The notes beneath the pieces are model-generated. The model saw only the letters and a list, made by a program, of their open reading frames with translations. It was not told the origin of the DNA and searched no databases. DNA of 42,468 bases, taken from positions 1 to 42,468 of the forward strand of contig NZ_JAGGPA010000029.1 of NCBI RefSeq assembly GCF_018614035.1. The letters are read 5' to 3'. The DNA is from Streptomyces sp. ISL-96 (lineage in GTDB: Bacteria; Actinomycetota; Actinomycetes; Streptomycetales; Streptomycetaceae). Each line of letters opens with the position of its first letter. The first letter of the stretch is position 1. Below are positions 24,963 to 33,546 of the stretch, piece after piece. Position numbers and translations under genes: made by a program.

Positions 24963-24997
24963 CGGCGGGCGGGGGCTCGGCGTGCTCCCGCCCGCCG
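24963..24997 (-). terminator. hairpin terminator downstream of the large secreted protein gene
   Basis: GGCGGGCGGGGGC and GCTCCCGCCCGCC pair over 13 bases, with one G-T wobble, around a seven-base loop. It lies 22 bases after the stop at 25019 on the minus strand and separates the sugar operon from the ebo operon. There is no T-run. Confidence 0.6.
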
Positions 24998-25018
24998 CCG
25001 GTCCTGGTGGTGTCGGCC

Positions 25019-28000
25019 TCAGGAGCCTGCGGGCAGCTCCTTGACCTTGATGTTGCGGAAGGAAACCTGGTCGTCGGCGCCGTGGTTCTGGATGCCGATG
25101 TGGCCCTGGGCCAGGCTGCGGGCGGGGTCGGTGTTCGTGAAGTCGTTGATCTTCACGCCGTTGAGGAAGACGCGGAGCCGTTCTCCCTCGACCCTGATCT
25201 CGTACGCGTTCCACTCCCCCGGCGGCTTGAGCGCGGCGTCGCGCGCGGTGATGTTCGCCGCCTTGAAGCCGTACACGGACCCGGTGGTGCGGTCGGGGGC
25301 GTCGGTCGCGTCGATCTGGATCTCGTACCCCTTGTTGACGGCCGACCACGGGTCGTCGGAGGCCGGGAAGCCCACGAAGATTCCGGAGTTGTCGTCACCG
25401 GTCATCTTCCAGTCGAGTTTGAGTGAGTACGACTTGAGTTCCTTGGCCTGGTGCCACAGGAGGCCCATGCCGCCGACGGAGTTCAGCGTGCGGTCCTTGA
25501 CTTCGAAGGAACCGGGGCCTGCCTGCTTCCATCCGTCGAGGGTCTCGCCGTTGAAGATCGACCGGTAGCCCTTGGCAGGCCTGCAGTCGGCCTTGGCGAT
25601 CCCGGTGGCGTACAGCATTCCGCCCAGCAGGTGCTTGCGGAACGCCGGTTCGGCGTACGACTCCTTCGTGTGGCCGCCGCCCGTGTAGAAGGAGCGCCCG
25701 CCCTCGTACGGCTGGCACCAGGCGATCGGGTGGTCGCCCTTCATGTTGCCGCCGGTGTAGCTGGTCTCGTCGAGGGTGGCCAGGACACGGGCCTGCTCAC
25801 GCGGGTTGGTGCGGTAGTTGTACCACTCGTCGGTGCGCTGCCAGCTGGTGTCCAGGTGCGCGGTCGCGGGGTGGTCGTGGTCCTCCACGCGTGCGGTCGC
25901 GGACTGGATCTGCGGGTGCGAGTGGAAGTACGCGCCGACGAGTCCGCCGTAGAACTTCCAGTCGTACTCGGTGTCGGCGGCGGCGTGGATGCCCAGGTAG
26001 CCGCCTCCGTCGGCGACGTACTGCTCGAAGACCGTCTGCTGGTTGGTGTTCAGGACGTCACCGGTCGTGGAGAGGAAGGCGACCGCGTCGTAGCGGGCGA
26101 GGTTCTCCGGTGTGAACTGCTTCGCCTCCTCGGTGGCGTCGACGGCGAGGCCGCGCTCCGCGCCGAGTTCCTTGAGTGCGGTGATGCCCGCCCCGATGGA
26201 ATCGTGGCGGAAGCCGGCCGTCTTGGAGAAGACCAGGACCCGCTTCTTGGGGGTGGCGTCACTCTTCGCCGTGGAGAAGGTGAAGTCGTCGACGTCATAG
26301 AGGGCTCCGGCGCTGCCCTTGAAGACGAGGTAGAGGGTGGTGGTCCCGGTCGGGGGCCGCTTGATGGTGGTGGTGACGTTCTGGAAGACGTCCCAGCCGC
26401 CGGTCACGGGTACGACGGTGGAGCCGATGAGCCTGCCGTCCGGTGATCCCGTACGGATTTCGAGGGTGCCGCCCGCTCCGCCCGACGAGACGCGCGCGGT
26501 GAGGGAGGTGGCGTCACCCACGCGGTACGGCTTGAAGGCGATCCAGTCGCCATCGCTGATGTCGCCGACGGTCTTGCCGCCGTGCGCTGTCGGCTTGCTC
26601 TGCGGGGCTACGCCGCTCTGGCTGGAGTAGTGCTCGGCCTGGCGCTGCTTGGGCTGGAGCACCTTCTGGTCGTGGCTGGTCAGCGGGGCCTGGCCGCCGC
26701 CTCCGCCGTCCGTGTACTCGGCGTCGAAGACCGCGAAGATGTTGGCGTTGGGGTCGTGGCTGCTGTCGGCGGGGGTCTTGACGGTGCCGGTGCAGCCGTT
26801 GGCCGACGTGATCGGGTGGCCGTGGCTGTCGTGGCCGAGGATGTACGTCACCTTGACCTTGGCGCAGTCGACCGTGCCGTCCTCGGGGTCGGTGACCTTC
26901 ACCTTGAAGGGCACGTCGTCGCCGAAGTTGAACAGCTGGCCGTCACCGGGCAGTTCCAGCGTCACCTTCGGCGCGGTGTTGCCGACGACGATCTGTACGC
27001 TCGCCGAACCGGTCCGCCCGGTGGTGTCCTTGGCGGTCACGGTCGCGGTGTACGTGCCGTTCTTCTTGTACGTGTAGGTCGGGTTGGCGGCCGTGGACTT
27101 GCCGCCGTCACCGAACGTCCAGGAGTAGGTGAGGGCGTCGCCGTCGGAGTCGGTGGTGCCGGCGGAGGAGAACTTCACGCGCAGCGGGGCCTGGCCCGAT
27201 GTCTTGTCGGCCTTGGCCTCCGCGACCGGTGAGTGGCCGTCGGTCGCGTTCTCGATGCGGTAGAGACCGGAGTGCTCGTTGCCGCCGAACCAGGCGGTGC
27301 CGTAGTCGAGTACGTACAGCGCGCCGTCGGGGCCGAAGGCGGAGTCCATGACCTGGGTGCCAGTCCAGGGGAAGGGGTTGATGGACTGTACGGCGCCGTT
27401 GGCGTCGTGCTCGACGCGCTTGATCCAGCGCCGGCCGAACTCGCCCGCGAAGAAGTCGCCGTCGTACGCCTCGGGGAACTTCACCGGCGAGTCGAGGTTC
27501 GCGTCGTAGCGGTAGACCGGGCCGCCCATCGGGGACTCGGAGCCGGTGCCGAACTCGGGGACGGATCCGCCGTCGTACGGGATCCAGGCCTCTTGGGAGG
27601 GCGGCAGGTCGGTCAGGCCGGTGTTGTGGGGCGAGGTGTTCTTCGGGGCGGCGCAGTCGAACTTGGCGCCGGATTCCCTGGTCGCGAAGTCGTAGTCGAC
27701 GTACGCGTCGTTCTTGCCGGTGCAGAAGGGCCAGCCGAAGTTGCCGGGCTTGGTGACGCGGGCGAACTCGACCTGGCCAGCGGGGCCGCGCTTGGGGTCG
27801 GCGGCGCCTGCGTCGGGGCCGTAGTCGCCGACGTACAGCACGCCGGTGGGCTTGTCGACGCTGAAGCGGAAGGGGTTGCGGAAGCCCATGGCGTAGATCT
27901 CGGGGCGGGTCTTGGAAGTGCCGGGGGTGAAGAGGTTGCCGTCGGGAACCGTGTAGGACGCGTCCTCGTTCACCTTGATACGGAGGATCTTCCCGCGCAG

Positions 28001-28723
28001 ATCGTTCGTGTTGCCGGAGGTGCGGCGTGCGTCGTACGCCGGGTTGCGGTTGGGGCGTTCGTCGATGGGGGTGTAGCCGTCGGAGGCAAAGGGGTTGGAG
28101 TCGTCGCCGGTCGAGAGGTAGAGGTTGCCCTGCGCGTCGAAGTCGATGTCGCCGCCGACGTGGCAGCAGATGCCGCGGGTGGCGGGTACGTCGAGGATCT
28201 TCTTCTCGCTGGCGTTGTCGAGGGTGCCGTCGGCCTTGAGTACGAAGCGTGAGAGCCGGTTGACGCCGTCGAACTTGGCGAAGTCCGCCGCTGTGCCCTC
28301 GTTGGGGGCGTCGCCCGGTGGGGTGTCCAGCGGGGGTGCGTAGTAGAGGTAGATCCGCCGGTTCTCGCTGAACTTCGGGTCTATGCCGATGCCCTGGAGG
28401 CCTTCTTCGTCGTGCGAGTAGACGGGGATCGTGCCGACGACGCGGGTGTTGCCGGCGCTGTCGGTCATGCGGAGTTCGCCGTCGCGGGACGTGTGGAGGA
28501 CGCTGCGGTCCGGGAGTACGGCGAGCGACATGGGCTCGCCCGTCTCGGGCTCACCCTTGGCGAGGGTGACCTGCTGGAAGTCCTCGGCGGCGACGGGTGC
28601 TACCGGTGGGTCGGCGGCGGTGGCGGGGGCGGAGAGGGTGAGTGAAGTGGCGGCGAGGAGGCTGCCGGTGAGGAGTGCGAGGGCCTTGCGGGCCGATCCG
28701 GCTCTGAGCAGATTCCTGTGCAC
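25019..28723 (-). CDS. secreted multidomain protein: quinoprotein sugar dehydrogenase, PKD, CBM6, ThuA and DUF1080
   Basis: A 1,234-residue exported protein. Signal peptide 1-37; glucose/sorbosone dehydrogenase-type beta-propeller about 45-495 (GIGIDPKFSE, GDIDFDAQGNLYLSTGD, NPFRF, WPFC); PKD domain about 498-582 (YSWTFGDGG); an Ig-like segment to about 670; CBM6 about 695-817 (AEHYSSQSG, DGDWIAFKP, YDVDDF); ThuA trehalose-utilisation domain about 827-1045 (TAGFRHDSI, GGGYLGIHAAADTEYDW); DUF1080/3-keto-disaccharide hydrolase domain about 1052-1232 (LDGWKQAG, SGIFVGFP, NGVKINDF). I chose the GTG at 28723 because GGAGG lies seven bases upstream; an ATG at 28771 has none. The combination points to oxidation and cleavage of a di- or polysaccharide outside the cell. 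Confidence 0.9.
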   Translation of the reverse strand: MHRNLLRAGSARKALALLTGSLLAATSLTLSAPATAADPPVAPVAAEDFQQVTLAKGEPETGEPMSLAVLPDRSVLHTSRDGELRMTDSAGNTRVVGTIPVYSHDEEGLQGIGIDPKFSENRRIYLYYAPPLDTPPGDAPNEGTAADFAKFDGVNRLSRFVLKADGTLDNASEKKILDVPATRGICCHVGGDIDFDAQGNLYLSTGDDSNPFASDGYTPIDERPNRNPAYDARRTSGNTNDLRGKILRIKVNEDASYTVPDGNLFTPGTSKTRPEIYAMGFRNPFRFSVDKPTGVLYVGDYGPDAGAADPKRGPAGQVEFARVTKPGNFGWPFCTGKNDAYVDYDFATRESGAKFDCAAPKNTSPHNTGLTDLPPSQEAWIPYDGGSVPEFGTGSESPMGGPVYRYDANLDSPVKFPEAYDGDFFAGEFGRRWIKRVEHDANGAVQSINPFPWTGTQVMDSAFGPDGALYVLDYGTAWFGGNEHSGLYRIENATDGHSPVAEAKADKTSGQAPLRVKFSSAGTTDSDGDALTYSWTFGDGGKSTAANPTYTYKKNGTYTATVTAKDTTGRTGSASVQIVVGNTAPKVTLELPGDGQLFNFGDDVPFKVKVTDPEDGTVDCAKVKVTYILGHDSHGHPITSANGCTGTVKTPADSSHDPNANIFAVFDAEYTDGGGGGQAPLTSHDQKVLQPKQRQAEHYSSQSGVAPQSKPTAHGGKTVGDISDGDWIAFKPYRVGDATSLTARVSSGGAGGTLEIRTGSPDGRLIGSTVVPVTGGWDVFQNVTTTIKRPPTGTTTLYLVFKGSAGALYDVDDFTFSTAKSDATPKKRVLVFSKTAGFRHDSIGAGITALKELGAERGLAVDATEEAKQFTPENLARYDAVAFLSTTGDVLNTNQQTVFEQYVADGGGYLGIHAAADTEYDWKFYGGLVGAYFHSHPQIQSATARVEDHDHPATAHLDTSWQRTDEWYNYRTNPREQARVLATLDETSYTGGNMKGDHPIAWCQPYEGGRSFYTGGGHTKESYAEPAFRKHLLGGMLYATGIAKADCRPAKGYRSIFNGETLDGWKQAGPGSFEVKDRTLNSVGGMGLLWHQAKELKSYSLKLDWKMTGDDNSGIFVGFPASDDPWSAVNKGYEIQIDATDAPDRTTGSVYGFKAANITARDAALKPPGEWNAYEIRVEGERLRVFLNGVKINDFTNTDPARSLAQGHIGIQNHGADDQVSFRNIKVKELPAGS

Positions 28724-28909
28724 GAGTGTCCTCCGGGAGTGGGCCGGGCGGTGCTCGTCCTGCACCAACACCGGGCGGGAAGCTCTCTTTTCGGGAACCG
28801 GAACCGGAGTGCGCCGTCACGCCGGAACCGGACTCATGTCCTGTACACCTCAGGGACGGTAGCCGCGTTCGTCCGGAACGGAAAGTGCTTGCGCGGCGGG
28901 TAAGTTGAG

Positions 28910-28932
28910 CTTTTTCCCGCCGCAGGACAAAG
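28910..28932 (-). promoter_or_regulatory. candidate ROK operator upstream of the secreted sugar protein
   Basis: On the minus strand this reads CTTTGTCC-N7-GGAAAAAG. The same 23-bp layout occurs at 36518-36540 before the ROK gene. It overlaps an eight-base inverted repeat (28893-28900 with 28916-28923). It is 187 bases upstream of the GTG start. Confidence 0.45.
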
Positions 28933-28987
28933 GGGTGCGGGGCAGCCGGGACCATCCCGGCGGCGGCGGTTCCGCGGGCTGCCCTGT

Positions 28988-29065
28988 GGGGCTTTCCCCT
29001 ACCCGCCCCTTCCCGAAGCTGGGGCTCCGCCCCAGACCCCGGTCCTCAAACGCCGGACGGGCTGA
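28988..29065 (+). repeat. dispersed intergenic repeat, copy 4
   Basis: It reads CTTTCCCCTACCCGCCCCTT at the left and CTCAAACGCCGGACGGGCTG at the right, with a GGGGCTCCGCCCC hairpin between. It is nearly identical to copies at 7491-7567 and 23196-23300. The 374-base gap 28724-29097 holds this repeat and the ROK-type site, and no gene. Confidence 0.85.
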
Positions 29066-29097
29066 AGTGGCCAGGGGCGGGCTGGGCTGCGCCCCAG

Positions 29098-30102
29098 CTA
29101 GTCCCCGCCCCCGAACGCCGCGTCGAACGACGCGCTCGGCGGGTCGAAGTCGTACCGCTTCAGCGTGGCAAGCGCCTCCGGCGCCCCAGTCAGGCGGTCC
29201 ATCCCCGCGTCCTCCCACTCCACCGACACCGGGCCCTCGTACCCGATCGAGCGCAGCATCCGGAATACGTCCTCCCACGGCACGTCACCGTGTCCCGCCG
29301 ACACGAAATCCCACCCCCGCCGCGGGTCCCCCCACGGCAGGTGGGAGCCGAGCCGGCCGTTGCGGCCGTCGAGCCGCTTGCGGGCCTCCTTGCAGTCCAC
29401 GTGGTAGATCCGGTCCCGGAAGTCGTACAGGAAGCCCACCGGGTCCAGGTCCTGCCACACGAAGTGGCTGGGGTCGAAGTTGAGGCCGAAGGCCTGGCGA
29501 TGGCCAACCGCCTCCAGGGCCCTGTGCGTGGTCCAGTAGTCGTACGCGATCTCGCTCGGGTGCACCTCGTGCGCGAAGCGAACACCCTCCGCGTCGAAGA
29601 CGTCGAGGACGGGGTTCCAGCGCTCGGCGAAGTCCTCGTAACCCCGCTCGATCATGTGCGGCGGTACGGGCGGGAACATCGCCACCAGGTGCCAGATCGA
29701 CGACCCGGTGAAGCCGATGACCGTACGGACGCCGAAGGCCGCCGCCGCCCTGGCCGTGTCGGCCATCTCGGCCGCGGCCCGCTGCCGTACGCCCTCGGGC
29801 TCCCCGTCGCCCCAGATCCGCGACGGGAGAATGGCCTGGTGCCGTTCGTCGATGGGCGCGTCGCAGACCGCCTGGCCGACCAGGTGGTTGGAGATCGCCC
29901 AGCACTTCAGGCCGTACTTGTCGAGCAGCTGATGCCTGCCCTCCAGATAGCCGGGTTCGCTCAGTGCCTTGTCGACTTCGAAGTGATCGCCCCAGCAGGC
30001 CAGTTCGAGGCCGTCGTAACCGAAGTCGCGGGCCAGTCGGCAGACCTCCTCCAGCGGCAGATCGGCCCACTGGCCGGTGAAGAGCGTGAATGGACGTGGC
30101 AT
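29098..30102 (-). CDS. sugar phosphate isomerase/epimerase
   Basis: A 334-residue cytoplasmic TIM-barrel protein of the AP-endonuclease-2 superfamily. It begins RPFTLFTGQWADLPLEEVCRLA; HEVHPSEIAYD, LNFDPSHFVWQ, HVDCKEA and VSVEWEDAGMD contain the metal-binding glutamates, aspartates and histidines. Relatives next to Gfo/Idh/MocA oxidoreductases act on keto-sugars, inososes or their derivatives. Start ATG 30102. It lies 14 bases after the oxidoreductase gene and belongs to the ABC-transporter operon. Confidence 0.88.
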   Translation of the reverse strand: MPRPFTLFTGQWADLPLEEVCRLARDFGYDGLELACWGDHFEVDKALSEPGYLEGRHQLLDKYGLKCWAISNHLVGQAVCDAPIDERHQAILPSRIWGDGEPEGVRQRAAAEMADTARAAAAFGVRTVIGFTGSSIWHLVAMFPPVPPHMIERGYEDFAERWNPVLDVFDAEGVRFAHEVHPSEIAYDYWTTHRALEAVGHRQAFGLNFDPSHFVWQDLDPVGFLYDFRDRIYHVDCKEARKRLDGRNGRLGSHLPWGDPRRGWDFVSAGHGDVPWEDVFRMLRSIGYEGPVSVEWEDAGMDRLTGAPEALATLKRYDFDPPSASFDAAFGGGD

Positions 30103-30116
30103 ACGGAAACGACCTC

Positions 30117-31340
30117 CTACGGGAGTACGGGCGTGTAGACCGCGTTCTTCTCGGCGCTCTCCTCCACCGCCGCCAGCACCCGCTGCACCTGCAGCCCGTC
30201 CGCGAAGGACGGCTCCGGCGAGGTCCCGGTGGCGATGGCGTGCAGCAAGTCGCGCGCCTGGTGGACGAAGGTGTGCTCGTACCCCAGGGCGTGGCCGGGC
30301 GGCCACCACGCCTCCAGGTACGGATGGCCGGGCTCGGTCACCAGGATCCGCCGGAAGCCGGAGGAGACGGCGGGCTCGGTGTGGTCGTGGAAGGACAGTT
30401 CGTTCAGCCGCTCCAGGTCGAAGGCCAGTGAGCCGCGCTCGCCGTTGAGTTCGATGCGCAGCGCGTTCTTTCGGCCCGCCGCCGTACGGGTCGCCTCGAA
30501 GGAAGCCAGCGCGCCCGAGGCGAGCCGTCCGGTGAAGAGCGCCGCGTCGTCGACCGTCACCGCCCCGCGTTCGGAGCCCCCGGCCCCCGAAAGCCCCTCC
30601 GTCGCGCCCGCCGGCAGCGGCCTCGACCGTACGAACGTCTCCGTGATGGCCGAGACCCCCACCAGCGGCTCCCCCGCCAGGTACTGCGCGAGGTCCACGA
30701 TGTGCGCGCCGAGGTCGCCGAGCGCGCCGGAGCCCGCGTACTCCCGCTGGAGCCGCCAGGTCAGCGGGAACTCCGGGTCGACGAGCCAGTCCTGGAGGTA
30801 GGTGACCCGTACGTGCCTCAGCGCCCCCAGCCTGCCCTCCGCGATCAGCCGGCGGGCGTACGTCATGGCCGGCACCCGGCGGTAGTTGAAGCCGACCATC
30901 GCCACCTGGCCCCGCCCACGGGCGCGCTCGGCGGCGGCCGTCATGGCCTCCGCCTCGGCGACCGAGTTGGCCAGCGGCTTTTCGCACAGCACGTGCTTTC
31001 CCGCGTCCAGCGCGGCGACGGCGATCTCCGCGTGGCTGTCCCCGGGCGTGCAGATGTCGACGATCTGCACGTCGTCGCGGGCGATCAGGTCCCGCCAGTC
31101 GGTCTCCGCCGCCGCCCACCCGTGCTGGTCCGCCGCCGCACGTACGGCCGTACGGTCGCGTCCGCAGACGGCCGCGAGGACCGGCCGCGCCGGCAGGTCG
31201 AAGACGCGGCCCGCGGTGCGCCAGCCCTGTGAGTGGGCGGCTCCCATGAACGCGTATCCGACCATGCCGACACCGAGCGTCGGCGGGGCGTCATCAGCGA
31301 CCGCCTCCGCACCTGTCTCCGTCTCTTCCTTACCGGCCAT
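30117..31340 (-). CDS. Gfo/Idh/MocA family oxidoreductase
   Basis: A 407-residue NAD(P)-dependent dehydrogenase. The N-terminal Rossmann motif is VGMVGYAFMGAAH (about 23-36), followed by CTPGDSHAEIA and the family hallmark EKPLANS with its catalytic lysine (about 120). The C-terminal half contains GALGDLGAHIVDLAQYL, with the aspartate/histidine pair typical of sugar-oxidising members. Family members oxidise or reduce one hydroxyl of a sugar or inositol; ThuB-like ones make 3-keto-disaccharides. The ATG at 31340 has GAGGAGG upstream. It follows the sugar-binding protein by 60 bases. The substrate is unknown. Confidence 0.9.
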   Translation of the reverse strand: MAGKEETETGAEAVADDAPPTLGVGMVGYAFMGAAHSQGWRTAGRVFDLPARPVLAAVCGRDRTAVRAAADQHGWAAAETDWRDLIARDDVQIVDICTPGDSHAEIAVAALDAGKHVLCEKPLANSVAEAEAMTAAAERARGRGQVAMVGFNYRRVPAMTYARRLIAEGRLGALRHVRVTYLQDWLVDPEFPLTWRLQREYAGSGALGDLGAHIVDLAQYLAGEPLVGVSAITETFVRSRPLPAGATEGLSGAGGSERGAVTVDDAALFTGRLASGALASFEATRTAAGRKNALRIELNGERGSLAFDLERLNELSFHDHTEPAVSSGFRRILVTEPGHPYLEAWWPPGHALGYEHTFVHQARDLLHAIATGTSPEPSFADGLQVQRVLAAVEESAEKNAVYTPVLP

Positions 31341-31400
31341 ACGGATTCCTCCTCGTCGAACTCGTCACTCGCACAGTGGGGGCTGGCGCGCGCGGCCCGG

Positions 31401-32441
31401 TCAGCTGAAGCCCGTCGGCAGGTATTCGTCGACGTTGTCCTTGGTGACGACGGCCGAGTAGAGGGTGATCGAGGCTGGAATCTCCAGCTCCGCCATGCCG
31501 CCGACGCCCTTGCCCTGGCCGAGCGCGCGCGCCAGGTCGATGGCCGAGGCGGCCATGGTCGGCGGGTAGAGGACGGTGGCTTTCAGCACGCTGTTGTCCG
31601 CCTTGATGGCGTCCATCGCGGCCTTGGCCCCTGCCCCGCCGACCATCAGGAAGTCGTCGCGCCCGGCTTGCTGGATGGCGCGCAGGGCGCCCACGCCCTG
31701 GTCGTCGTCGTGGTTCCACAGCGCGTCGAACTGCTTCTGCGCCTGGAGCAGTTGCGCCATTTTCGCCTGGCCCGACTCGACGGTGAAGTCGGCGGCCTGG
31801 CGGGCGACGCGCTTGACGTTGGGGTAGTTCTTGAGGGCGTCGGCGAAGCCCTGGCTGCGCTGCTTGGTGAGCTCCAGGTTGTCGAGCCCGGCGAGCTCCA
31901 CCACCTTGGCGTTCGGCTTGTCCTTGAGCTGCTCGCCGATGTAGTTGCCCGCGTTCAGGCCCATGCCGTAGTTGTCGCCGCCGATCCAGCAGCGGTAGGC
32001 CTGCGGCGAGGCGAAGATGCGGTCCAGGTTGATGACGGGGATGCCCGCCTTCATCGCCTGGAGGCCGACCTGGGTGAGCGCCTTGCCGTCGGCCGGCAGG
32101 ATCACCAGTACGTCGACCTTCTTGTTGATCAGCGTCTGGACCTGGCCGATCTGCGCCGCGGTGTCGTTCGACCCCTCGGTGATCTCCAGGGTCACCTCGG
32201 AGTACTTCGCGGCGCGCGACTTGGCGTTCTCGTTGATGGCGTTCAGCCAGCCGTGGTCGGCCTGCGGGCCCGCGAACCCGATCGTGACCTTCTTGCCGGG
32301 CTTGTCGTCGGCGGTGGCCGGCTCGCTGTTGGCGGCCGGTGCCTTCTCCTTGGGCTCGTTGCTGGTGCATGCGGTGAGCAGGGCGCCCGCGGAGACGGCT
32401 GCGGTGCCGAAGAGCAGCCCTCTGCGACTGGTTTGTGGCAT
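31401..32441 (-). CDS. sugar ABC transporter substrate-binding lipoprotein
   Basis: A 346-residue periplasmic-binding-protein-like I (ribose type) lipoprotein. SRRGLLFG is a twin-arginine motif and LLTAC a lipobox, with the lipid-bearing cysteine at about residue 25. VTIGFAGPQADHGWLNAINENAK, LVILPADGKALTQ, INLDRIF, GGDNYGMGLNAG and WNHDDDQGVGALRAI are typical RbsB-family segments. It should bind a sugar outside the membrane and deliver it to the permease. I chose the ATG at 32441; another in-frame ATG at 32453 is possible. It is the third gene of the importer, 58 bases after the permease. Confidence 0.9.
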   Translation of the reverse strand: MPQTSRRGLLFGTAAVSAGALLTACTSNEPKEKAPAANSEPATADDKPGKKVTIGFAGPQADHGWLNAINENAKSRAAKYSEVTLEITEGSNDTAAQIGQVQTLINKKVDVLVILPADGKALTQVGLQAMKAGIPVINLDRIFASPQAYRCWIGGDNYGMGLNAGNYIGEQLKDKPNAKVVELAGLDNLELTKQRSQGFADALKNYPNVKRVARQAADFTVESGQAKMAQLLQAQKQFDALWNHDDDQGVGALRAIQQAGRDDFLMVGGAGAKAAMDAIKADNSVLKATVLYPPTMAASAIDLARALGQGKGVGGMAELEIPASITLYSAVVTKDNVDEYLPTGFS

Positions 32442-32499
32442 GGCGGTTCCCATCCTTCGGTCAGGGCGTACGAACGTGTGGGAGAAAAGCGGTGCGGGG

Positions 32500-33546
32500 T
32501 CAGGCCTCGCCGTCGCGCGCGGTGCGGCGCTGGACCAGTACGGCGGCGACGATGATCGCGCCCTTGGCGATCTGCTGTACGTCGCTCTGCAGGTTGTTGA
32601 GCGCGAAGATGTTGGTGATCGTGGTGAAGACGAGGACACCGAGTACGGAACCGACGATCGTGCCCCGCCCGCCGCTGAGCAGCGTCCCGCCGATGATCGC
32701 GGCGGCGATGGCGTCGAGTTCGTAGAGGTTGCCGTTCGTGTTCTGGCCGGACCCCGACAGGATGATCAGCAGGAAGGCCGCGATTCCGCAGCACAGTCCG
32801 GACAGCAGGTAGAGGTAGAGGCGCTGGCGGCGTACGTCGATGCCGGCGAGCCTGGCCGCTTCCGCGTTGCCGCCGACCGCGACCGTACGCCGCCCGAAGG
32901 TGGTGCGGTTGAGCAGCAGCCAGCCGACGACGGTGACGACCGCGAAGACCAGGACCAGTGGCGGAATGCCGAGGACGTACGAGTCCGGGATGCCGAGGTC
33001 GAGTACGGACTCGACGGTGACGATCTGCGTCTTGCCGTCCGTGATCTGGAGGGCGAGTCCGCGAGCCGAGGCCAGCATGGCGAGCGTCGCGATGAACGGC
33101 ACCATCCCGCCGTACGCGATGAGCAGTCCGTTGACGAGTCCGCAGGCCAGGCCGACGACCACCGCCGTGAAGAGGATGCCCGCGAAGCCGTACTCCTGGG
33201 TGGCGAGCGTCGTCGCCCACACCGAGGCCAGCGCCACGATCGCGCCGACCGAGAGGTCGATGCCGCCGCTGGTGATGACGAAGGTCATGCCGACGGTGAC
33301 GACGCCGATGACGGAGGCCTGGGTGAGGACGAGCTGGAGGTTGCTGCTGTCCAGGAACTGCTCGGGTTTCGTGAAGCCACCGACCGCGACAAGGACCGCG
33401 AGTACGCCGAGCAGCGACAGGTTGCGTACGTCGAGGCGCAGCCCGAGCCTGCGCCAACCGGCCTGTTCGGTGGGCGTCTTGGCCGTGGTGACGACCGGTC
33501 CGTCCTGCTGATGCTGTTGCTGCGCCGGTGAGACAGGCTGCGTCAT
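32500..33546 (-). CDS. sugar ABC transporter permease (RbsC type)
   Basis: A 348-residue membrane protein with 8-10 hydrophobic helices. It holds the ribose-permease signature GGIDLSVGAIVALASV and later GGNAEAARLAGIDVRR and AIIGGTLLSGGRGTIVGSVLG, the loop that contacts the ATPase. One permease gene would form a homodimer. Its ATG at 33546 overlaps the ATPase stop by four bases (ATGA), so the two are made together. No second permease is encoded nearby. Confidence 0.92.
   Translation of the reverse strand: MTQPVSPAQQQHQQDGPVVTTAKTPTEQAGWRRLGLRLDVRNLSLLGVLAVLVAVGGFTKPEQFLDSSNLQLVLTQASVIGVVTVGMTFVITSGGIDLSVGAIVALASVWATTLATQEYGFAGILFTAVVVGLACGLVNGLLIAYGGMVPFIATLAMLASARGLALQITDGKTQIVTVESVLDLGIPDSYVLGIPPLVLVFAVVTVVGWLLLNRTTFGRRTVAVGGNAEAARLAGIDVRRQRLYLYLLSGLCCGIAAFLLIILSGSGQNTNGNLYELDAIAAAIIGGTLLSGGRGTIVGSVLGVLVFTTITNIFALNNLQSDVQQIAKGAIIVAAVLVQRRTARDGEA

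Noticed and set aside
29098..31119. Fusion of the isomerase and oxidoreductase into one 673-residue protein
   Set aside because: The upstream half is an off-frame reading of the oxidoreductase gene; the real isomerase starts at the ATG at 30102, 14 bases after the oxidoreductase stop.
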